A stretch of DNA of 64,000 bases from Comamonas koreensis. Its GTDB lineage: Bacteria; Pseudomonadota; Gammaproteobacteria; Burkholderiales; Burkholderiaceae_C. The translations under genes and the position numbers were made by a program. Of this stretch, positions 1 through 8,833 are shown one piece after another. The DNA lies in assembly GCF_021026195.1 (NCBI RefSeq), contig NZ_JAJNCT010000005.1, positions 87,170-151,169 of the forward strand. The letters are read 5' to 3'. The stretch's first letter is position 1. Every line of letters starts with the position of its first letter. Under the pieces are notes generated by a model, which was given only the letters and a program-made list of their open reading frames with translations, made no database searches and was not told the DNA's origin.

Positions 1-1440
1 ATCGCCCTGGGCTTCGGTGTGCTTGTCCAGCGCCAGTTCCAGCTTGATGATCTCTTCGATCTGCACCAGGAACCACTTGTCGATCTTGGTGATGTTGTGC
101 ACTTCGTCCAGCGACCAGCCGGCGGCAAAGGCATCGCCCACATACCAGATACGGTCGGGACCGGGCTCGCCCAGTTCCTTTTCCAGAATCTCGCGGTCCT
201 GGGTCTTTTCGTTCATGCCATCCACGCCCACTTCCAGGCCGCGCAGCGCTTTCTGGAAGGACTCCTGGAAGGTACGGCCCATGGCCATCACTTCACCCAC
301 GGACTTCATCTGCGTGGTCAGGCGGTTGTCGGCCGTCGGGAATTTCTCGAAGGCGAAACGAGGGATCTTGGTGACCACATAGTCGATGGTCGGCTCGAAC
401 GACGCGGGGGTCTTGCCACCGGTGATGTCGTTCTTCAGCTCGTCGAGGGTGAAGCCCACGGCCAGCTTGGCGGCGATCTTGGCAATCGGGAAGCCCGTGG
501 CCTTGGAGGCCAGTGCCGACGAGCGCGAGACGCGCGGGTTCATCTCGATGACGACCATGCGGCCATCCTTGGGGTTGATCGAGAACTGCACGTTAGAGCC
601 ACCGGTGTCCACACCGATCTCGCGCAGCACGGCCAGCGAGGCATTGCGCAGGATCTGGTATTCCTTGTCGGTCAGGGTCTGTGCGGGGGCCACGGTGATC
701 GAGTCACCGGTGTGCACGCCCATGGGGTCCAGGTTCTCGATCGAGCAGACGATGATGCAGTTGTCGGCGGTGTCACGCACCACTTCCATCTCGTACTCTT
801 TCCAGCCCAGCAGCGATTCCTCGATCAGCAGCTCGTTGGTCGGCGACGCCTCCAGACCGCGCTTGCAGATGACTTCGAATTCTTCGGGGTTGTAGGCAAT
901 ACCGCCGCCTGTACCGCCCAGGGTGAAGCTGGGGCGGATCACGGTGGGGAAGCCCACCTGGCGTTGTACATCCCAGGCCTCGTCCATGCTGTGCGCGATA
1001 CCCGAGCGGGCCGAGCCCAGCCCGATCTTGGTCATCGCGTCCTTGAACTTGAGGCGGTCTTCGGCCTTGTCGATGGCTTCGGGCTTGGCGCCGATCAGCT
1101 CGACCTTGTATTTGTCGAGCACGCCGTTCTTCCACAGGTCCAGCGCGCAGTTCAGCGCGGTCTGGCCACCCATGGTGGGCAGGATCGCATCGGGGCGCTC
1201 CTTGGCGATGATCTTCTCGACCGTCTGCCAGGTGATGGGCTCGATATAGGTTACATCGGCTGTGGCCGGGTCGGTCATGATCGTCGCAGGGTTGCTGTTG
1301 ATCAGGATGACCTTGTAGCCCTCCTCGCGCAGCGCCTTGCAGGCTTGCACGCCGGAGTAGTCGAATTCGCAGGCCTGGCCGATGATGATCGGGCCAGCGC
1401 CAATGATGAGAATGCTTTTGAGATCGGTGCGTTTAGACAT
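1..1440 (-). CDS. carB: Carbamoyl-phosphate synthase large subunit, N-terminal 480 residues (cut by window edge)
   Basis: Makes carbamoyl phosphate from bicarbonate, ATP and ammonia delivered by CarA, feeding pyrimidine and arginine synthesis in the cytoplasm. The visible part begins [16 protein letters not shown] and covers the carboxyphosphate-forming ATP-grasp half, with the glycine-rich loop [11 protein letters not shown] and the metal/ATP region [18 protein letters not shown]. The family is about 1,070 residues, so the remainder lies beyond position 1. The ATG at 1440 is 66 bases downstream of a small unknown gene, which itself follows carA, so all three are probably cotranscribed. No defects seen in the visible part. 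Confidence 0.97.
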   Translation of the reverse strand, partial: MSKRTDLKSILIIGAGPIIIGQACEFDYSGVQACKALREEGYKVILINSNPATIMTDPATADVTYIEPITWQTVEKIIAKERPDAILPTMGGQTALNCALDLWKNGVLDKYKVELIGAKPEAIDKAEDRLKFKDAMTKIGLGSARSGIAHSMDEAWDVQRQVGFPTVIRPSFTLGGTGGGIAYNPEEFEVICKRGLEASPTNELLIEESLLGWKEYEMEVVRDTADNCIIVCSIENLDPMGVHTGDSITVAPAQTLTDKEYQILRNASLAVLREIGVDTGGSNVQFSINPKDGRMVVIEMNPRVSRSSALASKATGFPIAKIAAKLAVGFTLDELKNDITGGKTPASFEPTIDYVVTKIPRFAFEKFPTADNRLTTQMKSVGEVMAMGRTFQESFQKALRGLEVGVDGMNEKTQDREILEKELGEPGPDRIWYVGDAFAAGWSLDEVHNITKIDKWFLVQIEEIIKLELALDKHTEAQGD

Positions 1441-1506
1441 GAGGCTCGCCTTGCAATCGCGCGCGCTGGCTGGCTGTCCTGATGGGCAGCCGCCGAGCGC
1501 TGGGGT

Positions 1507-1866
1507 TTATACGCGGTCGGTATCTAATTTGTTCAAAATGGCCAGGACACGGGCCTCGGGCAGGTTCTTCTGCATCAGCTGCAGCAGACCATCCCCTTGC
1601 ACCATGGGGCGCAGTACCTGCGCCTCGGCTTCGTAGAACTTGGCGTCCCACTCGGCCATCACCTGGTCGAAGTCCTCATCCGACATGGACTTGCACTTGG
1701 ACACGATGGTCACCAGGGGCAAGGCCTTGTTGTCGAGGAAAGATTTTTTATAGGGCTTTTGCTGCCAGCGCGCCATGAACCATTCCTTGTGCTCGGGCGA
1801 CAAGGTCATGATGCGCTTGCTGATCGCTTTCTCGAGGGTGGCGACAGGAAAAGAAAACAGTTTCAC
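1507..1866 (-). CDS. Conserved-looking small protein of unknown function between carA and carB
   Basis: A 119-residue protein that I do not recognise. It starts with GTG (MKLFSFPVATLEKAISKR) behind an AAGGA about ten bases upstream. It is basic near the N-terminus and predicted mostly helical, with no signal peptide, membrane segment or obvious catalytic motif; it contains a single cysteine. It sits 61 bases after carA and 66 bases before carB in the same orientation, so it should be expressed with carbamoyl-phosphate synthase. The position between two subunits of one enzyme hints at a linked role, but nothing in the sequence proves this. Confidence 0.75.
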   Translation of the reverse strand: MKLFSFPVATLEKAISKRIMTLSPEHKEWFMARWQQKPYKKSFLDNKALPLVTIVSKCKSMSDEDFDQVMAEWDAKFYEAEAQVLRPMVQGDGLLQLMQKNLPEARVLAILNKLDTDRV

Positions 1867-1927
1867 GGCAGCATATTCCTTGGGTTCATCGTGCGCGGGC
1901 TTACGCGGTGGCGAAAGGCGCCTGGCA

Positions 1928-3115
1928 TCAGGCCTTCTTGTGCTCGCGCATCAGCTTCACAAAACGGTCGAACAGGTACGACACATCATGCGGGCCTGGC
2001 GAGGCTTCGGGGTGACCCTGGAAGCAGAAGGCTGGACGGTCGGTGCGCTCCATGCCCTGCAAGGTGCCATCGAACAGGCTCACATGCGTGGCGCGGGTGT
2101 TGGCCGGCAGGGTGTCCAGATCCACGGCAAAGCCATGGTTCTGGCTGGTGATGCAGACGCGGCCCGAGTCCAGATCCTTGACCGGATGGTTGGCACCGTG
2201 GTGGCTGTTTTGCATCTTGAAGGTCTTGGCACCGCAGGCCAGCGCCATGATCTGGTGGCCCAGGCAGATACCGAAGGTCGGCACGCCGCTGTCCATGATC
2301 GTGCGCGCTGCGTCAATCGCGTAGTCGCAAGGCTCTGGATCGCCGGGGCCGTTCGACAGGAACACGCCATCGGGCTGGTACTTCAGCACGTCGGCCGCAG
2401 GGGTCTGCGCTGGCACCACGGTCACGCGGCAGCCACGCTCGGCCAGCATGCGCAGGATGTTCTTCTTGACGCCGTAGTCATAGGCGACCACGTGGAAGGC
2501 ATGGTCCTGCAGCTTGCCGTAGCCAGGCGTGCCATCGGCGCGCGCCAGTTGCCACTCGGTCTGCACCCATTCGTAGGACTGCGACACGCTGACCACCTTG
2601 GCCAGGTCCAGACCCTTCATGCTGGGCGCTGCCTGGGCGGCGGCAATGGCTTCATCGATGCGCGCTTGCGAGACTTGCTCGCCAGCAGCCAGGCCGACGA
2701 TGGCGCCGTTTTGCGCACCCTTGTCGCGCAGCAGGCGGGTGAGCTTGCGGGTATCGATGTTGGCGATGGAGACCGTCTTGCTGCGGACCAGGTATTCCGA
2801 CAAGGTTTCCGTGCTTCGGAAATTGCTGGCCAGCAGTGGCAGATTCTTGATGATCAGGCCAGCAGCAAAGACTTTGTCGGACTCAATATCTTCAGCATTG
2901 ATCCCGTAGTTGCCGATGTGCGGATACGTGAGTGTCACGATCTGCTGGCAGTAGCTGGGGTCCGTGAGGATTTCCTGGTAACCGGTCATTGCGGTGTTGA
3001 ACACCACTTCGCCGGTCGTGGTGCCTTGCGCACCGATTGAGTTGCCAATAAAGACCGTGCCGTCTGCGAGCGCCAGGATGGCGGGAGGAAACGCGCTCTG
3101 TTGAGACAAAAACAC
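1928..3115 (-). CDS. carA: Carbamoyl-phosphate synthase small (glutaminase) subunit
   Basis: Hydrolyses glutamine and channels ammonia to CarB. The 395-residue protein has the N-terminal CarA domain ([13 protein letters not shown]) and a class I glutamine amidotransferase domain. The nucleophile is Cys284 in [10 protein letters not shown] and the His368/Glu370 pair is in [10 protein letters not shown]. The start is a GTG at 3115 preceded by GGAG six bases upstream (CCGGAG then AACCCA). That GGAG lies inside a possible hairpin, described with the leader feature. Length and motifs match functional CarA proteins. Confidence 0.96.
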   Translation of the reverse strand: MFLSQQSAFPPAILALADGTVFIGNSIGAQGTTTGEVVFNTAMTGYQEILTDPSYCQQIVTLTYPHIGNYGINAEDIESDKVFAAGLIIKNLPLLASNFRSTETLSEYLVRSKTVSIANIDTRKLTRLLRDKGAQNGAIVGLAAGEQVSQARIDEAIAAAQAAPSMKGLDLAKVVSVSQSYEWVQTEWQLARADGTPGYGKLQDHAFHVVAYDYGVKKNILRMLAERGCRVTVVPAQTPAADVLKYQPDGVFLSNGPGDPEPCDYAIDAARTIMDSGVPTFGICLGHQIMALACGAKTFKMQNSHHGANHPVKDLDSGRVCITSQNHGFAVDLDTLPANTRATHVSLFDGTLQGMERTDRPAFCFQGHPEASPGPHDVSYLFDRFVKLMREHKKA

Positions 3116-3246
3116 TGGGTTCTCCGGATGGTTACGGGTCGCCCGGAGTCTGTGGTGTCCCTGAGGATCACCGCGAAGACTGTGCTTATGAGAGATTGCT
3201 TTGAGTGCAGCCGGGCGACGTGATTACTTGAAAGCCACCCATTGTA
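3116..3246 (-). promoter_or_regulatory. carA promoter -10 and structured 5' leader with alternative pairings
   Basis: A TACAAT -10-like box (3241-3246, minus strand) has no convincing -35. The leader then has GTCGCCCGG (3211-3219) that pairs perfectly with CCGGGCGAC (3138-3146), enclosing about 64 nt. Inside is an arm with GTCT/AGAC and GGTG/CACC steps. Closer to the gene, CTCCGG (3144-3149) can instead pair with CCGGAG (3123-3128), which contains the carA Shine-Dalgarno GGAG. The two pairings share bases 3144-3146 and cannot coexist. The geometry is seen directly; a regulatory switch is inference. I recognise no known riboswitch class. Confidence 0.5.
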
Positions 3247-3424
3247 GCGTGCAAGCTGCAATCTGAGTGAGCGCAGGGGATGATTTGAGGGCCAAATCGC
3301 TAAAAATTACACACTCTGCGCAGCAGCACACCAACACAGAGCGTAGTAGCAACAGGGAAAATACGCAAAGCGCATACTCGTTATCACTGAATTACCTGCG
3401 CCTCAGCACCCGCCCATCGCCGTA

Positions 3425-4213
3425 TCAATCCGCACGTGCTGCCGCACTGGCATGCAGGCAAATGGCCGCAGCTGCACCCACATTGAGCGACTCCTCGCCA
3501 CCGGGCTGGGTGATGCGGATATGGTGCTGTGCAGCCGCCTGCAGCGACTCGGACACGCCCTGCCCCTCATGCCCCATGACCCAGGTGCAGGGCCAGGGCA
3601 AGGCGGCGCGGTGCAGCCAGTCCCCCTGGTGCGAGCTGGTGACCAACAGCGGTTGCTGCAAGGCCAGCACGTCCTCCTGCGAGGCATTCTCGACCAGGTG
3701 CAGCGCAAAATGCGCGCCCATGCCGGCACGCAGCACCTTGCCGCTCCACAGCGCCGCCGATCCCTTGAGCGCGATCACCTGGCCAAAACCAAAGGCCGAG
3801 GCACTGCGCAAGATGGAACCCACATTGCCGGCATCCTGCACGCGATCCAGCACCACCGCAGCCACACCCGGCTGGATACCCGCTTGCTGCGTGGGCAGGT
3901 CCATCAAAAAGCCGAAGGGCGCTGGCGATGGCAGCGGGCTGAGGCTGGCGAACAAGGCGGTGTCGATGACGATGTTGCGGGCGGCCGCACGGGCAAAGAC
4001 GTTCTCGGGCGACTGCCAGAATTTCTCGGAGAACACAGCCACCGCTGGCTTGACGCCACGCGTCAGCGCTGCACGGCAGAGGTGGTCGCCTTCAATCCAG
4101 TAGCGCCCCTGCTTGCGGTAGGCCGCGCCCTCTTCCATCAAACGGCGCAGGTCCTTGACCAAGGCATTGTCACGCGACTGGATAAAAACGGGTGGGTGCT
4201 CAGCAGGGGACAC
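3425..4213 (-). CDS. TrmH/SpoU-family RNA 2'-O-ribose methyltransferase
   Basis: Transfers a methyl group from SAM to a ribose 2'-OH of rRNA or tRNA. The 262-residue protein has an N-terminal substrate-binding segment (RDNALVKDLRRL, QGRYWIEGDHLC) and the three SPOUT knot motifs: DRVQDAGNVGSILRSA, WVMGHEGQGVS and QPGGEESLNVGAAAAI. I chose the GTG at 4213 because AAAGGA lies seven bases upstream; the open frame continues further but overlaps rnhB. It is 50 bases after rnhB and likely the last gene of the envelope operon. The exact target nucleotide cannot be told from sequence. Confidence 0.9.
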   Translation of the reverse strand: MSPAEHPPVFIQSRDNALVKDLRRLMEEGAAYRKQGRYWIEGDHLCRAALTRGVKPAVAVFSEKFWQSPENVFARAAARNIVIDTALFASLSPLPSPAPFGFLMDLPTQQAGIQPGVAAVVLDRVQDAGNVGSILRSASAFGFGQVIALKGSAALWSGKVLRAGMGAHFALHLVENASQEDVLALQQPLLVTSSHQGDWLHRAALPWPCTWVMGHEGQGVSESLQAAAQHHIRITQPGGEESLNVGAAAAICLHASAAARAD

Positions 4214-4263
4214 AGATGATTCCTTTGCGCAGGCATGCCGCCTGCAACAGCGTTGACGGAGAT

Positions 4264-4899
4264 TCAGGCGCCAGTCTTGACGACGGCCATCACCTGGGCC
4301 ACCGGCGAGAAGGAGCGCCGATGCTCCGGACAGGCGCCAAAACTCTGCAGCGCCGCCAAGTGCACCGCAGTGCCATAGCCCTTGTGTGCGGCAAAGCCGT
4401 ACTGCGGGTAGAGCCGGTCGATATCCTGGCACCAGCGATCCCGGTGCACCTTGGCCAGGATCGATGCGGCCGAGATGGCCTGCACCAGCGCATCGCCTTT
4501 GACGATGGCCTCGGCTGGCATGTCCAGGCGCGGAATGCGGTTGCCGTCGACCAGCACCCGCACCGGCTTGAGGCGCAGACCATTGACTGCGCGCTGCATG
4601 GCCAGCATCGTAGCTTGCAGGATATTGAGGCCATCGACCTCTTCGACCGTCGCCTGCGCAATCGAGCAGCACAGCGCCTTGCCACAGATCTCATCGTAGA
4701 GGCGCTCGCGGGCACGTGCCGTGAGTTTCTTCGAATCTGCCAGACCGGCAATGGGAGAGCGCTCATCCAGAATGACGGCCGCAGCCACCACCGGGCCCGC
4801 CAAAGGGCCCCGCCCTGCCTCGTCCACACCCGCAACCAAGCCCGGCGGATGCCAGGGCAAGGAGGCCTGGTCAGGCAGAGAGAATTTTTTGGATGGCAT
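4264..4899 (-). CDS. rnhB: Ribonuclease HII
   Basis: Cleaves RNA in RNA-DNA hybrids and at misincorporated ribonucleotides. The 211-residue protein starts [11 protein letters not shown] and carries the family signature [15 protein letters not shown] with the metal-binding Asp-Glu pair, followed by [14 protein letters not shown] and the catalytic-domain segment [14 protein letters not shown]. The ATG at 4899 lies inside the 3' end of lpxB (29-base overlap), as in the lpxA-lpxB-rnhB order of other proteobacteria; translation is probably coupled. Confidence 0.95.
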   Translation of the reverse strand: MPSKKFSLPDQASLPWHPPGLVAGVDEAGRGPLAGPVVAAAVILDERSPIAGLADSKKLTARARERLYDEICGKALCCSIAQATVEEVDGLNILQATMLAMQRAVNGLRLKPVRVLVDGNRIPRLDMPAEAIVKGDALVQAISAASILAKVHRDRWCQDIDRLYPQYGFAAHKGYGTAVHLAALQSFGACPEHRRSFSPVAQVMAVVKTGA

Positions 4900-6052
4900 C
4901 GGCAGCAAGCTTTGGGGTATCCCTGCGCAGTTCCAGGTGCAGGTCATGAAAACGCTGCTCCAACTGGGCCAGGCGTGCTGGATCAAGGCGTGGCGCGTCC
5001 AACCATTGCGCCACCGCATCGGCCAAGGCTTCGGGCGTCGCCGCCTCTTGGAGCAGCTCGGGCACGACAAAGTCTTGGCACAGGATATTGGGCAAGCCCA
5101 CCCAGGGCTGCAGCTGCTTGCGGCGCATCAAACGCCAGCTGATGGCATGCATGTGGTAGCTGATGACCATGGGCCGCTTGAACAGCGCCGCCTCCAAGGT
5201 GGCGGTACCGCTGGCGATCAAGGTGCAGTCACAGGCTTCCAGCGCCAGATGCGACTGGCCATCGAGCACACGGATGCGATCCAATATCCCGCATTCAGCA
5301 GCCAGCGCATCAATGCGTGCGCGCAAAGCCGGAACGGCAGGGACGACGATTGTAAGCGAAGGTCGCGCCTGCAAAAGGCGCGCAGCGGCCAGAAAAAATG
5401 GCTTGGCGATGTAGCTGACTTCCGAGGCACGGCTGCCGGGCAGCACGGCCAGCACCTCGCCCTCCAGCGGCAAGCCAAGCTGCTGGCGTGCCGCTGCACG
5501 ATTAGGCTGCAGCGGAATCACATTGGCCAACGGATGGCCGACATAGGTGCCGGCAATACCGTGCTGGGCCAGCAAGGCCGGCTCAAACGGAAAGATGCAC
5601 AGCACATGGTCGGCCGAGCGCCGGATCTTCTCAACCCGCTCAGGGCGCCAGGCCCAGATCGACGGGCAGACAAAATGCACCGTCTTGATGCCCTGGGCGC
5701 GCAAGCGCTCTTCCACGCCAAGGTTGAAATCGGGCGCATCGACGCCGACAAACAGCCGGGGCGGCTCCGCCGTCAGACGCTGCACCAACTGCTTGCGGAT
5801 GCGCAAAATACCCCAGATACGGCGCAGCAGCTCGGCGCTGTAGCCGTGCACGGCCAGGCGCTCGCTGGGCCACCACGCATCAAACCCGGCCTGGGCCATG
5901 CGCGGGCCGCCAATACCGGCCGAGCGCATGCCGGGAAAATCCGCAGCCAGGCCCTGCAGCACCAAGCCAGCGAGCAGGTCACCCGAGGTCTCGCCAGCCA
6001 CCATGGCCAAAAACAGGTCTTGGTGCGGGTTCATAGCAGCAGGCGCGGGCAT
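4871..6052 (-). CDS. lpxB: Lipid-A-disaccharide synthase
   Basis: Joins UDP-2,3-diacylglucosamine and lipid X to give the lipid A disaccharide (GT19 family) at the inner face of the inner membrane. The 393-residue protein carries [11 protein letters not shown] near the N-terminus and [20 protein letters not shown] in the centre, both typical of LpxB. The ATG at 6052 overlaps the lpxA stop by one base (TGATG). A second ATG six codons in (MNPHQDLF) is an alternative start. Its genes lpxD, fabZ and lpxA lie immediately upstream. Confidence 0.96.
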   Translation of the reverse strand: MPAPAAMNPHQDLFLAMVAGETSGDLLAGLVLQGLAADFPGMRSAGIGGPRMAQAGFDAWWPSERLAVHGYSAELLRRIWGILRIRKQLVQRLTAEPPRLFVGVDAPDFNLGVEERLRAQGIKTVHFVCPSIWAWRPERVEKIRRSADHVLCIFPFEPALLAQHGIAGTYVGHPLANVIPLQPNRAAARQQLGLPLEGEVLAVLPGSRASEVSYIAKPFFLAAARLLQARPSLTIVVPAVPALRARIDALAAECGILDRIRVLDGQSHLALEACDCTLIASGTATLEAALFKRPMVISYHMHAISWRLMRRKQLQPWVGLPNILCQDFVVPELLQEAATPEALADAVAQWLDAPRLDPARLAQLEQRFHDLHLELRRDTPKLAADAIQKILSA

Positions 6053-6852
6053 CAGCGCACGATGCCGCGTTTGGATTGCTGCAGAAAGTCGAGCATCAGC
6101 TGCACATCGGCCTGGGCTTCAGCCTCGCAGCTGCCCTGCAAGTTGTCCAGCGCTTCAACCGCCGCCTGCAAGGTCAGGCCGCTGCGGTACACCAGCCGGT
6201 AGGCCTGCTTGATGACCGCCAGCCGCTCGGCGCTGAAACCGCGCCGGCGCAAGCCTTCCAGGTTGAGGCCGCGCACCGCCAATGGATGGCCATCGACCAT
6301 GCAGAACGGAGGCACATCCTGGCTGATATGGCTGGCAAAACCGGCCATTACATGCGCACCCACCTTGGTGAACTGGTGCACGCCCGACAGGCCGCCAATG
6401 ATGGCCCAGTCAGCCACATGCACGTGACCGGCCAGAGTGGCATTGTTGGCCAGAATGGTCTGGTTGCCGACCTGGCAGTCATGCGCAATATGCACATAGG
6501 CCATGATCCAGTTGTCGTCGCCGACACGGGTCACGCCACCATCCTGGGCGGTGCCGGTGTTGAAGGTGCAGAACTCGCGGATAGTGTTGCGGTCGCCAAT
6601 TTCCAAGCGGGTCGGCTCGCCAGCATATTTCTTGTCCTGCGGCACGCCGCCCAGTGCAGCATGCGAATGGATCACATTGGATTCACCGATCGTGGTGATG
6701 CCCTCGATCACCGTATGCGCACCCACCTTGGTGTGGGCGCCGATGCAAACCTGGGGGCCAATAACTGCGTACGGCCCAACTGACACCGTAGGGTGCAACT
6801 GGGCCGCAGGGTCAACGATCGCAGTGGGGTGGATGGGACTGACCGCCGTCAT
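6052..6852 (-). CDS. lpxA: UDP-N-acetylglucosamine acyltransferase
   Basis: Catalyses the first step of lipid A synthesis, acylating UDP-GlcNAc with a hydroxyacyl-ACP. The 266-residue protein is a left-handed beta helix with hexapeptide repeats ([20 protein letters not shown]). It keeps [13 protein letters not shown] and the catalytic-histidine stretch [10 protein letters not shown]. The length is close to the 262 residues of the E. coli protein. It starts 6 bases after fabZ ends and overlaps lpxB by one base, so the three are tightly coupled. Confidence 0.96.
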   Translation of the reverse strand: MTAVSPIHPTAIVDPAAQLHPTVSVGPYAVIGPQVCIGAHTKVGAHTVIEGITTIGESNVIHSHAALGGVPQDKKYAGEPTRLEIGDRNTIREFCTFNTGTAQDGGVTRVGDDNWIMAYVHIAHDCQVGNQTILANNATLAGHVHVADWAIIGGLSGVHQFTKVGAHVMAGFASHISQDVPPFCMVDGHPLAVRGLNLEGLRRRGFSAERLAVIKQAYRLVYRSGLTLQAAVEALDNLQGSCEAEAQADVQLMLDFLQQSKRGIVR

Positions 6853-6858
6853 CTACCG

Positions 6859-7299
6859 TTATTCCACGTGGCGCATGGTGCACATCAGCTGTGCTTCTGC
6901 GGCGACTTCGCCTTCCACGCTGGCCACGGCATTGAACTTCCAGATACCGCCGCGTACGCGGTCAATGGTGATCTCCAGCACCAGCTGGTCTCCTGGCACC
7001 ACCGGGCGCTTGAAGCGCGCCGAGTCGATACCGACGAAGTAGTAGATATTGTTCTCATCGGGCACCTGGCCCATGGCATCAAAGGCCAGCAGGCCGGCCG
7101 CCTGGGCCAGCGCTTCCAGGATCAGCACGCCTGGCATCACGGGGCGGCCAGGAAAGTGACCGGTGAAGAACGGCTCGTTGAACGTGACGTTCTTGATCGC
7201 CTTGATGCGGGTGTTGCGCTCAAGCTCTTGCACGCGATCCACCAGCAAGAAGGGGTAGCGGTGAGGCAGCTGCTTGAGAATTGCTTGAATATCCATCAT
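6859..7299 (-). CDS. fabZ: 3-hydroxyacyl-[acyl-carrier-protein] dehydratase FabZ
   Basis: Dehydrates hydroxyacyl-ACP in fatty-acid elongation, competing with LpxA and LpxD for the same substrate pool. The 146-residue hot-dog-fold protein has His48 in [12 protein letters not shown] and Glu62 in [10 protein letters not shown], the expected catalytic pair. Two consecutive ATGs (7299 and 7296) could start it. It lies 12 bases after lpxD and 6 bases before lpxA. Confidence 0.97.
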   Translation of the reverse strand: MMDIQAILKQLPHRYPFLLVDRVQELERNTRIKAIKNVTFNEPFFTGHFPGRPVMPGVLILEALAQAAGLLAFDAMGQVPDENNIYYFVGIDSARFKRPVVPGDQLVLEITIDRVRGGIWKFNAVASVEGEVAAEAQLMCTMRHVE

Positions 7300-7311
7300 T
7301 GTGAACTCGGC

Positions 7312-8298
7312 TTAGCCGTTTTTCTGAGTTTGCTCCAAGGCCTTGATTCGGTCCCTCAACGCATGGAGATGTTTTAGGGTAGCGGCGTTCTTTTCCCAGC
7401 TGCCATTGTCGTCGATGGGGAAGAAGCCGGTGTACTGACCCGGCTGCCTGATCGAACGACTGACTACCGTGGCCGCCGAAATATGTACATTGTCGGCGAT
7501 TTCCAGGTGGCCCAGAATCATTCCGGCGCCTCCAATCGTGCATTGGCGTCCGATTTTGGCGCTTCCGGCGATGCCGACGCAGCCAGCCATGGCCGAATGC
7601 TCGCCAATCTCGACGTTATGGCCAATCTGCACCTGGTTGTCGATCTTCACCCCATTGGCAATGATGGTGTCCCGCAGCGCACCGCGATCGATGCAGGTGT
7701 TGGAGCCGATTTCGACATCGTCACCGATCTGCACTCCGCCGAGCTGCTCAATCTTGATCCAGCGCCCGCGCTCGTTGGCAAAGCCAAAGCCGTCACCACC
7801 GATAACCGCACCTGGCTGCACCAGCACACGCTCGCCCAGCACACAGTCCGCCCCTACGGTCACGCGCGAGGTCAGTACTGAATCGGCACCGATGACGGCA
7901 CCACGGGCCACATGGCACAGCGGCCCAATGGATGCAGAAGGGTGCACGATGGCACCCTCTTCTACCACCGCAGAAGGGTGGATACCGGCAGGCACCGGGC
8001 GTATCGCATGGTGCTTGCGCCATAGCTGCGTCAGCCGCGCAAAGTAAAGGTAGGGGTTGTCCACCACCACAAAGGCGCCGCCACGCTGGCGTGCCTGCTC
8101 CTGCATCTGCGCACTGACCGCAATGCAGCCGGCCTTGGAGGCCAGCATCTGGACCTGCAGCTTGGGATTGCTGAGAAAACTGAAGTCCTGGGGACCGGCA
8201 TCTTCGAGCGAGGCAATCGCCTGGATCTCCATCGCTGGATCTCCTTGCTCAAGCGCCCCTCCCAGGACCTCAATGATCTGAACTAGCTGCAGGCTCAC
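7312..8298 (-). CDS. lpxD: UDP-3-O-(3-hydroxyacyl)glucosamine N-acyltransferase
   Basis: Adds the second hydroxyacyl chain in lipid A synthesis. The 328-residue protein has the N-terminal uridine-binding domain and a hexapeptide-repeat helix containing [19 protein letters not shown], where the histidine is the catalytic base of the family. It begins with a GTG at 8298 with AGAGG six bases upstream. It is 13 bases after the skp-like gene, in the usual bamA-skp-lpxD-fabZ order. Confidence 0.96.
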   Translation of the reverse strand: MSLQLVQIIEVLGGALEQGDPAMEIQAIASLEDAGPQDFSFLSNPKLQVQMLASKAGCIAVSAQMQEQARQRGGAFVVVDNPYLYFARLTQLWRKHHAIRPVPAGIHPSAVVEEGAIVHPSASIGPLCHVARGAVIGADSVLTSRVTVGADCVLGERVLVQPGAVIGGDGFGFANERGRWIKIEQLGGVQIGDDVEIGSNTCIDRGALRDTIIANGVKIDNQVQIGHNVEIGEHSAMAGCVGIAGSAKIGRQCTIGGAGMILGHLEIADNVHISAATVVSRSIRQPGQYTGFFPIDDNGSWEKNAATLKHLHALRDRIKALEQTQKNG

Positions 8299-8311
8299 GC
8301 GTACCTCTGTC

Positions 8312-8833
8312 TTACTTGGCAGGGGCAGAAGCGTTCAGGGCCTTCAGAACCTTTTCGGTGATGTCGAACTTGGGGTTGATGTAGACCGCTTCTTGCAGCA
8401 CCACATCGTACTTTTCCTGCTCGGCCACTTGCTTGACGACCTTGTTGGCGCGCTCGAGCACCTGGGACAGCTCTTCGCTCTTGCGGGCGCTGAGGTCTTC
8501 CTGGAATTCGCGGCGCTTGCGCTGGAATTCACGGTCCTGGTCCACCAGTTGGCGCTGGCGCGTCACACGCTGGCTTTCGGACAGCGTAGGCGCGTCGCGC
8601 TCGAACTTCTCGCCAGCGGTCTTCAGGGCGTTGCCCTGGTCCAGCAGGTCTTTTTCACGCTTGGAGAATTCGGCCTCCAGCTTGGTTTGCGCTGCCTTGG
8701 CAGCATTGGCTTCGCGGAAGATGCGATCTGTATTGACGAACCCTGCCTTGAACTCTTGGGCCTGCGCCGCAGCACCAAAAGACAGCGCTGCTGCCAACAC
8801 CAGCAATGGGAAAGAACGAGATACGGTTTTCAT
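8312..8833 (-). CDS. skp: OmpH/Skp-family periplasmic chaperone
   Basis: Holds unfolded outer-membrane proteins on their way to the BAM complex. The 173-residue protein has a signal peptide ([20 protein letters not shown], cleavage near AQAQEF). A long charged helical region rich in K, E, R and Q follows, forming the tentacles of Skp. Its ATG overlaps the bamA stop (TAATG), so translation of the chaperone is coupled to that of the barrel assembly protein. Confidence 0.93.
   Translation of the reverse strand: MKTVSRSFPLLVLAAALSFGAAAQAQEFKAGFVNTDRIFREANAAKAAQTKLEAEFSKREKDLLDQGNALKTAGEKFERDAPTLSESQRVTRQRQLVDQDREFQRKRREFQEDLSARKSEELSQVLERANKVVKQVAEQEKYDVVLQEAVYINPKFDITEKVLKALNASAPAK

Noticed and set aside
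19..1482. A long plus-strand open frame opposite carB
   Set aside because: Antisense shadow of the highly conserved carB sequence; it has no family motifs.
3425..4672. A longer 415-residue version of the RNA methyltransferase
   Set aside because: The extra N-terminus overlaps rnhB in another frame and lacks family similarity; GTG 4213 has a ribosome-binding site.
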